A stretch of 64,000 nt of DNA from Dastarcus helophoroides (lineage: Eukaryota > Arthropoda > Insecta > Coleoptera > Bothrideridae). This document shows, in pieces, positions 1 to 10,544 of this stretch (positions are counted from its first letter, which is position 1; each line of letters starts with the position of its first letter). The stretch is from assembly GCA_028583605.1 (NCBI GenBank), contig CM053331.1:37029783-37093782 (forward strand), read 5' to 3'. The notes under the pieces were generated by a model. The model saw only the letters and a program-made list of their open reading frames with translations. It ran no database searches and was not told the origin of the DNA. Position numbers and translations under genes: made by a program.

Positions 1-545
1 TTAGTGGTCGATATTACAATTACTGCTAGAATACATTTTAGTTTCAAGTTGAAGCGCTTTTATTTTAGTCATTAAATTGAAATTTACTAGACACAACGCA
101 AACTTTTATACTAAGGCGATTTTTTTTATAACTTGCCTATAAATCTGGGTATAAGTTGAGGTGCTAGCTTACATTTCAGTTACATAGTCTGTCAATAGAT
201 AGTAACATGGTATAGTAAGGACGTTTTAAATAGAAGCGACATTTTGTCCATTATCTGGAAAAAAAATTATCAGCAAAGTGGACAAACAAGTATTCTCGTT
301 TACCGATGTATAATTTTCTTTTAAAAATCTTGCTATCCGATGTCTATTTTCCAAAATGAGAAATCTCGTTTCCTGATGGGAATATGTTAAAAATAAGGTC
401 TTTTATTCTACTAACAGTGGCAGCCCTATTCAGGAGAAAGAGAACTACATCTATAACAACGTACTGAAAACTTATTGCTAAGTGTTGTATTGATTGACGA
501 GAAAGTTTCTTTTCGATTAATTCACGAGATTTATGATTTAAATAG
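1..545. other. AT-rich stretch with no exon seen
   Basis: No coding exon is visible here. It ends in a splice acceptor (tag at 543-545) directly before the first visible exon of the pyruvate dehydrogenase E1 alpha gene, so it is most simply an intron of that gene. The earlier exons would lie upstream of the window. Confidence 0.6.
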
Positions 546-1600
546 GAAGCCGTCGCAGTTGGAATAATGGGTGCCCTGAGACCCCATGATACAGTAATTA
601 CTGCATATCGTGATCACGGTTGGTGTTACCTCATGGGGGTATCCGTTCAAGCAGTCTTAGCTGAACTAACAGGCCGACAAAGCGGGTGTTCTAGGGGCAA
701 AGGCGGGTCCATGCATATGTATTCCACAAATTTCTACGGGGGAAATGGTATTGTGGGGGCCCAAGTAAGTAAACCCAATTCCCACTCACTTTTCTATAAA
801 TAAAGAAATTTCAGGTTCCACTTGGTGTAGGTTTGGGTTTTGCCGCAAAATATAAAGGGACTGATGGCGTAAACGTTTCACTTTATGGTGATGGAGCGGC
901 AAATCAAGGGCAAATATTTGAGGTGTACAATATGGCGAAATTGTGGGACTTACCTTGCATCTTCGTTGCTGAAAACAATGGATACGGTATGGGAACTAGT
1001 TCGGAAAGGTCAGCAGCTTCCACCGCTTATTACAGCAGAGGGGACTACATTCCTGGCATTTGGGTCGATGGTATGGACGTTTTAGCTGTTAGGGAAGCTT
1101 TCAAATTCGCTGTCGATTATTGTAAGAGTGGAAAGGGTCCGCTTGTATTGGAAACCGCCACCTATAGGTTCAAATTCGCCATTTAATATTTTAAAAATAA
1201 TTTAATAGGAGACTTTTAGGTATTCTGGACACTCGATGTCAGATCCTGGCACTAGTTATAGAACTAGAGAAGAAATCCAGGAAGTTCGGCAAACTAGAGA
1301 TCCTATAACGTCCTTCAAAGAAAAAATTATTACTTCGAATTTGGCTACACCAGAAGAGCTGAAGGTTGTTAGTAAATTAAATTTAATTTGATAAACAATT
1401 TTTTCTTTTAGAAAATGGAAACTGAAATTAGGGCAGAAGTTGATGAAGCTACAAAGAAAGCTAAGACTGACGCTGAGATCGGTATGGATGAATTAGCTGC
1501 TGATATATATTCTAATAATTTAGAAGAAACTATCAGAAATGTGACTCCATTTAAACCATTAACACATAAAAGAATAGGCAAAGCAGAAAATCTGAATTAA
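546..1600 (+). CDS. PDHA: Pyruvate dehydrogenase E1 component subunit alpha, 3' exons (partial)
   Basis: This is the mitochondrial E1 alpha subunit, which uses thiamine diphosphate to decarboxylate pyruvate in the pyruvate dehydrogenase complex. Exons read from frame and splice sites are 546-764, 815-1167, 1220-1364 and 1412-1600; all junctions keep phase. Visible family landmarks are AYRDHGW, the GGSMHMY stretch, the thiamine-diphosphate motif [19 protein letters not shown], and the regulatory phosphorylation loop around [18 protein letters not shown], whose serines are targets of PDH kinase in animals. The N-terminus with the mitochondrial targeting peptide is missing upstream. The C-terminus ends in a lysine/asparagine-rich tail before a TAA stop. 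No disabling change is seen. Whether this is the main copy or a tissue-specific paralogue cannot be told from this part. Confidence 0.95.
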
Positions 1601-2127
1601 AAAAATGATGTCATAGTCTATTTGGTATTTTTGTATTGCTATTTTAATTTATTGAATTTGTATTTTATCTATATACAAGAATCATGTAATATATGAATAT
1701 AATATTAATAAGTAAACGTATATGTATATAATGTAAAAAAAAAGCCAAGAAATTTCTGGTTTATTATGTATTTCTCGATTTAATTTCTTAAAAAAAATAT
1801 CCCATTAAAGACTAAAATATCATAAAAATATTTTAACATCATTCTTTAAAATTCATAAATGATGCTGATAAAAGATACTTCCCTTATCGATTTTTGTGGA
1901 AGGACAAAAATTAGTTTTCAATTTTTTTTGAAACTCAAATAAGAATAAACTTTTACATCAAAAACTCTTTATTACAGAATCAGTTAAATAAGTATCCATC
2001 AAAAATAATATGCATCTAAAAACTACTGAAAACTTAAATCAGTCAAATATCTAAGGAATAAACTAAAAAATAAAATTACATATAAAAGAATAAAACATTG
2101 CAGAAAAATGTAATATGTCTGTAATCA
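1601..2127. other. Intergenic stretch between convergent genes
   Basis: AT-rich 3' flanking DNA between the PDH E1 alpha stop codon and the stop codon of the acetyltransferase gene on the other strand. It must carry both 3' UTRs and polyadenylation sites. No gene or obvious repeat is seen. Confidence 0.5.
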
Positions 2128-4600
2128 TTAAAGTTTAAAGAAAATATTATGTTTATATAGATAAATGGAAATGGAAACCCAAAGAGCGGTGCCCCACAAA
2201 TTCATAAACAAATATGTGGCATGAGATTCATTAACAGGGATCCACGCAAAAGGGAAAGTATTTCTCAAAAACTCATGTCCAACGTAGAGAAATATTGCAT
2301 TCATTCCTGGGTAAAACAGAGGTCGACCGCCCCACTTTCTGTAAATGTCAACGATTAAATACAAAAATGTTTCTATAATAAAAGCCATCCCAGCTGTAAC
2401 TAAGACATAAGATAAAGACCACAGCTGCTTATTAATTGGTATAAGTCCATCATTTTTACGAAATTCGCATAGAGCCCCACCTAGCAAACCCTAAAAATAT
2501 CAATCAAAAAAGTGGATAGAACAGATCGGCAACTTACCATAACAATTCCCCATATAACCCATCTCTTGACTTTGCTACTGACGTTTTGGTATGTCTTTAA
2601 AGTGCGACCGGCTTGAACGCCCAAATACACAATGAAAGTAGCTGTTAAAGTTCCTAGGAGACCCTCGGGGTCGTAATTTTCCTTATTTTCATAAACCACG
2701 CGACATCTAGGGTGTTCGTACATATGTTGGCCGAAAACGGCTCTATCTAAATAACCGGCGAACCCCCCAGTGCAATTTTGGTAGGCACCTCCGTCGTCCA
2801 GCCCGCCGGGACCAAGGTAGCCAGCCCCGCAATGTGGCACGTTGACGAAAAACGTCAAACATGTGTGTAGGAGTAGTAGACTGGCCACAACAATATACTG
2901 AGGCCAGGCAATTAGTACATCGTAATACCATGAGATATTCTGAAAAACCCATTATCGCGTTAACAGTGCGATCAACTAGTGAAAATCTCGTGTGTATTTA
3001 CAGTAATGTCTGCTTGTAATGAACCTAGAGGCCTTGAAATGAACCTCGAAGGCTTGTAATGAACCTCGTAGGCTTGTAATGAACCTCAAGGGCTTTTAAT
3101 GAACCTCGAGGGCTTGTAATGAACCTCAAGGGCTTGTAATGAACCTCGAGTGTTCTTTTTAAGTGCAATTCACTCACAAAGGGCAACCCTATTATGCCTT
3201 TGGAGCACAGCAAGTAGGATGTGAAAATGAAGTCGGCGACGAACCGCCTTTCTAAGTGATAAGATTGTAATTTTTGGGGAAAATGCCTTTCAGAGCAATT
3301 GGTTTGTTATAAGCAATTTCACATTAAATAATAAATGTTAATTAACAAAGATGTAATAATACTTTAATCCACACCTTACAAATAAACGAAATTCCTTATA
3401 AGCAGACATTATCACATATTGGAGTTACAGTTAATCAATCAGTTACCTCAAGTTCTATTCTTTTGGTGAACGATACTTCCAACAATCCAACAATTAGGTA
3501 AGTGATTCCGCATCTTTGCAACACGCCTGGGAACCTCAACTTGGCGATCGTGGACAGATTTTGATTCGAGTTGATGATAACCCCTAACAGAATCATCTGA
3601 AAGGATCTCAGAATTATATGAAAAACAATTTGTCTTCTCGGGACGGCCTTCCTCAGCTTGCTATGCAATGAAATTGTCAAAGAGAAGCCCATTATCCATA
3701 GGAACCTGCATAGGGTGTAAATGTATCACAATTTACTGATTACAAGGGCTTACGAACCATGGAAATACCAGATCGGCTACAGTGATTCCATTCCACACAG
3801 AGTGTTTAAAAAACCAAAACTGGCCCCCACCATAGTTGACGAAGATCATCAACACTATGGAAAGACCTCTGAATATATCCAAAGATTTAATTCGGTTAGG
3901 GTGTTTGCGTATTGAAGGCTTTCTTTCGACTAGTACAGAGGTGGATGTTGAACCAAGTTCTTCTTCCACCAAGGCGTTGAAGTTGATTAAGCTCCTGAGC
4001 CTTCCAGAGTGCTTATAGATGCATTTAACCATGTACCACAAAGTACCAAAACAAAAAAGCACAACAAAGGCCATTAAAATTGCTACAATGTATATCTTAT
4101 TGTTAATCAATCGATCAAAGAATGATAGTATTTACTAACGTAGGTAAGCATTATCAGCTGGTTCTTTTATGTAAATTTGGTTACATTTCTCTGATATATT
4201 CCACCCATAATGATAGTGTTCATAAAGTAATGTGTCAAAGCTGAAACAAATTACTCCGGTTGGTGATAATTTTATAGCCCCTTTCATTATCCTATACAAT
4301 TATTACAGACAAAGAATTGCTTAAAATCGCATAATAAACTCACCGGCAGAAAGTTGCATTGGTGTCATTGTTCTTGTAGTAGTAAATATCGACAGGATAG
4401 ATCGTATTAATTAATATCGACGTGTTTGAGTTCGGTTCGAGACTGGCTAATTCCATATATCTGCATTTGTGGCACTCGTTGTATTGCCCCAGAACGGCGA
4501 CAGTGTCATTTAATTTGTTTATAATGTCCATGCAAGCTTCATCGTATTTTAATGTTTCGTTTTTGAAGAAACATTTATTCAGTCCCCCTTTCAACAGCAT
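2128..4600 (-). CDS. HGSNAT: Heparan-alpha-glucosaminide N-acetyltransferase (HGSNAT)
   Basis: This is a multi-pass lysosomal membrane enzyme that moves acetyl from cytosolic acetyl-CoA to the terminal glucosamine of heparan sulfate. In transcript order the exons are 4600-4344, 4291-4140, 4082-3758, 3705-3447, 2939-2538 and 2490-2128; phases agree, giving 585 residues. A Cys-containing lumenal domain comes first, then a membrane segment reached through the join NAYLP/ILMAF. The signature SLDIFRGLSIVLMIFVNYGGG follows in shortened form (IFRGLSIVLM, VNYGGG), with FKHSVWNG carrying the catalytic-type histidine. Next are PWFLWIMG (needing the donor gttcgt at 3757), FPGVLQR, GYLGPGGL, YDPEGLLGT and the C-terminal FYPGMNAIFLYVGHE. 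The chosen ATG at 4600 has a stop upstream in frame, but no signal peptide follows it. A short first exon with the signal sequence may therefore be missing: aaacaag just upstream could be its acceptor. Confidence 0.93.
3011..3150. repeat. 20-bp minisatellite in an HGSNAT intron
   Basis: About seven tandem copies of a 20-bp unit, roughly taatgaacctcgaaggcttg, lie in the intron between the fourth and fifth HGSNAT exons. The units differ by a few substitutions each. The array directly abuts a LINE 3' remnant, so it may have grown from the tail of that element. Confidence 0.9.
3150..3330 (-). mobile_element. Non-LTR retrotransposon 3' remnant
   Basis: Read on the minus strand this piece encodes a degenerate end of a LINE reverse-transcriptase ORF (a lysine/arginine-rich AVRRRLHFH-like tail, then a shared GIIGLPFVSEL reading). 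The same sequence recurs at about 59955-60110, where more of the ORF2 C-terminus is left. It is a 5'-truncated dead copy inside an intron. Confidence 0.55.
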
Positions 4601-6717
4601 TTTGCTTCTTGTTTAATAACGACGAAGACGTAATACGCACTTAATTTAACTGATGACGGATGAAGCTTTAGCAGCTTGAAACCTGCATACTAACTGAACG
4701 GCATTAATAAGCGAGAAATCGCACTTTGTAATTAATTTACCTCAATCCATTTGTTCTAAAAATTAGGTAAAACCAACTGGTGAAAGAAAACACATCACAA
4801 ATAAACATCTGACCATGAGTCATTTGTCATTTAAACGTCACTTGTCATAAGCTGTCACAGAAAATGATACCAGAGATATGAAGGTACGTATAAAGCTGCT
4901 TCTTTAATTTTTCTTTTTTTTATAATTTTACTAAATAGAGATAACTGTGTCGCAAATTGTTCGATTGATATTAACGGTATGTGGCTGCCATTGTTAAAAC
5001 GAGAAAAACAACTGAGTCGCCTTAGAATCACCTAGGGAATAACCTAATAAACTGACAGAATTACTTTCTGACAGCTTACACAAATTTGTAAAGGAATAAA
5101 TTTGAATTGGTTTTCTGACGACGGGTAGACAATAACACTGCCCGAAACGTTAAAATTTTAAATAATCTTGTTGTTATTTATTTTTTACGTCGTTTAAATT
5201 TTAATATAGTTTTAAGTGTTTTTCAGTGTTGAATCCCAAATAGCGATTGACAAACCAAGATCCAACGCAATCGCTGTTTGCGGCAATCTAAAACAGATTG
5301 CCATTCCTTAATAGAAGGTACTGAAATTTAGGATTGTGAAAGGAGTGACCGGCGAAGAAAAAGCCAATAAAACTGCATACAAATATGAATACTTCGCAAA
5401 TAAATTACAGAGAATATCTTAGTTCCCTTATGATGTAGTTCAAAGGTGCTACAAGGATCATAGAATCAACATTTATATTCTAAGTCGTCGATGGTCGTCT
5501 AATCGCTTACAAAAAAAAACAACGCTGCCACATCTAACAAATTACGAGAAAAGTACGATAAAAAATATTTTTTTTATATTTATTAGCCTTTTACTTCCAT
5601 CACATTCCCTAAAGCTGTTATTTCATGTATCTAAAATGTTTTATATATTATTTTTCATCGTTTTCTTACGTTTTACTGAAATCTGAACGTTACGTTTTGT
5701 AAAATATGATAAAATCTCTGATTTCTTTTAAGGTTCAATGTTAAAAGACTAAAATTTCAAATGTCAATAACTTTTTATTGGTGCTCTGTAGCTCTCAAAA
5801 ATTTGACTGGATCATTATCTTACTATATTCTACCAATATGCCAAATTCCATTAAATTCTGAACAGTAATTCTAAAACCGACAATACTACCTTAAAGTTGA
5901 AATGTCGCCTTTTTATTTTGAGTTTAAAATCGAAATTTTAACTGCTTCATTGAGGTGTAAAGGACATTAAAAAGAAACTGTCATTTACCAAACTTGACCA
6001 CGGAGTCCAAGGTCGAATTTTCATCTCGAAATTTCTATACTCTGTGACCACTCTTACAAATTAATTTTGAGAGTTGGCGATAGTAATTTATTTTTAGAAA
6101 CCAAAAACACAACTTTTTTCTCTAAATATCGACTTAAAATTGGACGAACGTCGAAATTTTTGTTAAATAAATTCACTTTTCAAATAAATATGAGGAAACA
6201 GAAAAAACAGTTATACTCAAAACATAGAGCAACTAAGTTTACGGTCTCTGGTCTGCACTATGGTCTATCATAGTTTTGAAATAGTGTTGCCAGAAGCGTT
6301 AGCCAAAAATAACCAAATGATAAATATCGTTAGCTAAAATTATCATCAATATAAAAAGATCAGAAAAAATGCGTTATGTATGGGGAATATTTCTGGTGAG
6401 TTACAAAATCAAAGTCATTCGAGTAAATTTTGTGCAACACAGAGGCTATCTGTGATACAACATGAACATCGGCGCTCTTTCTTTGTAGATTCGATGGTCA
6501 CCTTTCCAAGAACAAAATGTTTTGTGGACAAAACTTTGTTTTTGACAGAAAATGACAGTTCATATTTAGATGTCAAGCGTTGACATTTTACATTTTTTCG
6601 TCTCATATTTTTTTTGCAAAATTGATAACAGTAAAATACCATTTTCCTCTCGATCGCCCAACTGAAATTCAAACAAGCAGAACTAAAGATACACATATCT
6701 CCATTGATGCGTTAATT
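4601..6717. other. Intergenic region between divergent HGSNAT and TFG
   Basis: This 2.1-kb stretch separates two divergently transcribed genes and must hold both promoters and 5' UTRs. I see no conserved coding exon. A dispersed repeat occupies about 5095-5420, and a weak relative of the TCGAAATTTC satellite family with its core lies near 6010-6060. The sequence from about 6580 is probably the TFG 5' UTR. An isolated ATGAAG followed by gtacgt at about 4880 (+) looks like an exon end but has no partner exon. Confidence 0.5.
5095..5420. repeat. Dispersed repeat shared with 21840-22075
   Basis: The block around 5100-5260 reappears in inverted orientation at 21840-21990, inside an intron of the giant gene. 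The block 5345-5420 (gaaaaagccaataaaact onward) reappears in direct orientation at 22010-22075. The first block includes ctgacgacgggtag and cccgaaacgtt, motifs common at the ends of insect retroelements. The family is not identified. Confidence 0.6.
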
Positions 6718-8224
6718 ATGGATTCCACAAAAGGTGATTTGGATCTAAGCGGTAAATTAATTATAAAAGTTCAATTAGAGAGCGATATCAGACGTATTCC
6801 TATTCATAATGAAGCGATAACGTATGATGAACTAGTTCTTATGATGCAGAGAGTTTTTAGGGGTAAATTAACTGCAAACGACGATATCACTGTTAAATAT
6901 AAAGATGAAGGTGAGGCATTTTCACGTAAAAGTTTATGTAATGCATTCAAGCAGAAATTTACCTTAATTTCTACGTATAATTTATTTATTTTTGTCAAGT
7001 TATATTACTATTTCATTTGTAGATGGTGATTTGATTACAATATTCGATAGTTCAGATCTCTCCTTTGCTATTCAGTGTAGTAGAATTTTGAAATTGCAAC
7101 TTTTTCTCAATGAAGACAATAAAAGTCAACTGAGCGTACTGTCTTACAATGATCTAACTAACATAAAACAACAACTGAAAAGTATTAGAAACCAAGTCAA
7201 CTCGTTACTTGACACTTTGGATGCATCAGATGCCCCAAAAGCTGCCACAACTAACGATCAAAGTAAGTAAACTGCTTTATATTTTCTAATATTTGTTTTG
7301 TTGCTTTTTTAACAAATTTTTCCCTTGTAACAGAAACGTAAATCGCTACCTTTTTTTTAACCTATTAAATAATGAATGTTTCTTCTGAGTTTCAGTACAA
7401 GTTTTGAATGAAAAAACTGAACAGAAAGATTTAGTTAAAAAAGCACGGCATGTTACAATTGCAGGTGAAAATGTTGGTAACAAGCAAGCCCCTACATCTG
7501 GTGAGAAGTTAATTTTTAATGCATATAGTTGAGGGACTTGAATCTTTAATTGCATTGTTTTAAGTCATATGTGTATAAATGATGAACTTGATCAGTTCTC
7601 TATCTAGTTTGAGATAACATAATTTCCAACAGAGACCCAAGAGCCTTCAAAAGAGCCAACACCTCCTCAAAATCCCCTCAATAAATTGAATTCCAGCGAG
7701 TTCGACCCTTTACAAGACCGCAACCAAAAGAATGGCACCGAGGAGCCTAACAAAGATGTGCAGCAGAAGTCAACCGCCACGACTGGAGGGGAGTCTAGAC
7801 CGCAATCGGCGCATCAGCAACCCCCGCAGCAACCTCAACCGGTTTCGACCCCAGCTACCCAATCGCAGCAGCAGATAAGCGATTACTACGCTAGAACGAC
7901 AGCTGCCGCAGGCTATCCACAAATGCCTTATGGATCGGTGCCATATCCCCAACAGCACTATGGGTATTCGGCTGCTGGGTAAGTTGAAATTTTACTTAAA
8001 GATAACTTTTTAGAATCAAATAATTTAGGTATGGTCAACAAGTGGACGCGTCTCAGATACCCAACTCTAGCGCGTACACCAATTCGCCCCAGAGCAGCAT
8101 ACCTTATCCAGGTCAGCAGCAATATCCACCAACTGGGGTGTACCAGCCGGGGCAGCCTAATCCTTATTCAAAGACTTACACTCAGCCTTCTCCACAACAT
8201 GGTTATCTACCACCACGTCAATAA
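6718..8224 (+). CDS. TFG: TFG (Trk-fused gene) homologue, PB1-domain ER export factor
   Basis: TFG organises COPII carriers at ER exit sites. Exons are 6718-6910, 7023-7262, 7396-7500, 7633-7978 and 8029-8224; all phases agree, giving 359 residues. The N-terminal PB1 domain is near-identical to the family: [36 protein letters not shown], then across the first intron [22 protein letters not shown] short coiled coil follows (about residues 95-130), then a long Q/P/Y-rich low-complexity region typical of TFG, ending in [10 protein letters not shown]. The start at 6718 ([12 protein letters not shown]) was preferred over the upstream in-frame ATG at 6580 because PB1 proteins of this family begin immediately before the LSGKL motif. 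The sequence between the two ATGs is not conserved-looking. Confidence 0.95.
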
Positions 8225-8885
8225 TACTCCACATTACTATACCTTATTTTTTGCTAGGCCGTTGGAATGTAAGATTTCTCCCTGCTCAATAAGAAGTAAG
8301 TTTGACTAGAATTGTTGGCAATTGCCCCGTGACTGACTGATGACTGTGTTGAAAGTGTGGGGAGAATTTTTCAGCAGCTATAGCATTTTTTAAATCCAGA
8401 TATCTTTATGACTATGTATACTTTAACATATTTGCAATAAACTTTTTATTATTGTGAATTTATTTTTAAACACCACTAGTAACTTCTGCAATTCAGTTAA
8501 ATATCAATGTTACCCATATTTGTTAACAGTATTCAATTAAATTTAGGTCAGTAGATGCTTAAAAACTAAAAATAACGTTTTTAACTAACGACTAAATTAA
8601 TTTTTGATTATATTGGCTTCGAGTTTTATTTATTTTTATTTGAAAACTTGCACATGTGAATTTGCATATTGTACTTTGAATGAATATAAAAGGAACAGAC
8701 GGTAAAAAAAGATTGGGTATGATGTTTATTAAGATTTATTGAATGGAAAAAATGTTTCCAATTACATAAACACTCGCTCTTAATCTAAAAATACCTAAAT
8801 AAGGGAAATAATTATTCCAATCGTCTTTTTTTCACTAAAGAACCCAGCTGCAAAGAGAAAAACATAATTATAAACAAAAATGATG
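8225..8885. other. 3' flanks between convergent TFG and CDK10
   Basis: AT-rich DNA between the TFG stop and the CDK10 stop, holding both 3' UTRs. An AATAAA at 8436-8441 fits TFG polyadenylation. Nothing else is seen. Confidence 0.6.
8436..8441 (+). terminator. AATAAA polyadenylation signal for TFG
   Basis: The canonical hexamer lies about 210 bases after the TFG stop codon and is followed by a T-rich stretch. Confidence 0.6.
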
Positions 8886-10544
8886 TTAAATTCGAACTTC
8901 TTTTACCAAATCCGAAATGGCTGGCAAATTGTTGGTTTGATCACCTGCTCCTGTATTTGTATTGTCTGAAGATTTTGACTTTATATTTCTGTGTTGAGGG
9001 AATGTTGGCATTAATTTAGGGTCGCAAGCTGCAAAAAAAACAAATCGTTATAAAGTAAGTACCATGACACAAGAGAAAAACGAAAATAAGCAAATTGTTT
9101 AGAAATTTGCCGCCCTTTAACTAATTCTAAACACTTGTATCATATATTCCTAAATAATAACACTTACGCAATGGTGCCTCTTTAAAGTAGCTGCTCTGTA
9201 AACACTCTTCAGCTGTAGCTCTTTTTTTCGGATCGTACATGAACAAGAAATTCAATAACCTCAAACCTGCAGCAGACAACCACGGAAATCTCTGTTTCAA
9301 ATTATTATAAGGCTGCTGCTTGAGCGAGTAGTTCTGTAAAGCAGGCAAATCGCTGAAACCAGGCCAAATGGCATCTGACGGAGTCCCTAGCAAGTCAACA
9401 ATCAACTCCAACTGTTGAATTTCTGACCTCCCAGGCAAGAGCGGTTTATGCCCCAATAATTCACCCAAGATGCAACCAGCGGCCCACATGTCAACACTGG
9501 TTGTTTGAACTGGCGCCTGCAAAAGGAGTTCTGGCGCTCTATACCATAAAGTTACCACGTGGGGAGTCATAGGTCTCAGTGGAACACCAAACCATCTGGC
9601 CAAACCAAAGTCGGCGATTTTAACGCATCCCTTGTCAGTCATTAACAAATTGGAGACCTTGAGGTCCCTATGGACCACAAAGTTGTGATGTAAATATCTC
9701 AACCCACGTAAGACTTGTAGCATGATGCATTTTACTTGCGATTCAGTAAACGGTGCTTGCATATTATCCAATAGTGAAGCCAAATCTTGTTCGCAGTATT
9801 CCATCGCGAGAAATATGCTGTAATGCTCAAATAAAGATGTTCGTCTTACACTAAAATAACACAAACCTTTCAAGACTCTTTCCAACAACTACCTCCTTAA
9901 GATGGACAATGTTTTCATGACGACAGTTTAATAAAACTTGTATTTCTCTTAAACTACTGACAGGAATACCATCTCTTTCCTGATCCATTCGAACTTTCTT
10001 CAGAGCAACGATCTTATCAGATAGCGTATCTTTAGCGCGATCTAAAAATTACAAGAACATAATTTTTTGACCCAGCGTTTTTATTAATACTTACAAACGA
10101 TGCCATAGGTTCCTTCCCCAATTCTGTTTAATTTTTCAAACTCTGATACAAATCTGCATTGTCCAAGCTAGAATTCGTTTCAAACAACTTATATGTTGAG
10201 CAAGGAATTTAAGTACATCAAAAATTATCTTCTTGTTGAAGAAGAAGAAAAATTATTACAATAAATTGTTAATTATTCCTTAATATTATTGGAGACTGAG
10301 GAAGAGCGAGATTGAATTACAGACGGCTACTTACCAAGTCAGTTTCCGGTATACTCATCTGCTTTCCAGTTTTAAAGGAAGTAAGTATTCCCTTTTTGGT
10401 GATAGGTGCTGAAGGTTCGGCCCCATTTTCTATTTCTTTGGTGCTAGCCTTTACGTTTGGAGGTGCTGCAGCGATAAGATTAATTAGGTTTCAGAAAGCG
10501 GAAGTTGTAATTTACTTACACCGCTTTAAAACGTCCACACTCAT
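8886..10544 (-). CDS. CDK10: Cyclin-dependent kinase 10
   Basis: CDK10 is a CDC2-related Ser/Thr kinase that pairs with cyclin M. In transcript order the exons are 10544-10520, 10465-10335, 10167-10095, 10041-9867, 9817-9168 and 9028-8886; the phases fit, giving 398 residues. The glycine loop is [12 protein letters not shown], the cyclin-binding helix reads PVSSLRE (PISSLRE in vertebrate CDK10), and the hinge is [11 protein letters not shown]. The catalytic loop is [12 protein letters not shown], followed by [18 protein letters not shown], and [17 protein letters not shown]. The C-terminal exon starts [14 protein letters not shown], matching the family tail. The first two short exons encode a lysine-rich leader ending MSIPETD before [17 protein letters not shown]. 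The fifth exon begins after a 49-bp intron, forced by the reading [13 protein letters not shown]. All catalytic residues are present. Confidence 0.95.

Noticed and set aside
4860..4885. Plus-strand ATGAAG followed by gtacgt as a gene start
   Set aside because: No downstream exon in phase was found, and a two-codon exon has no further support.
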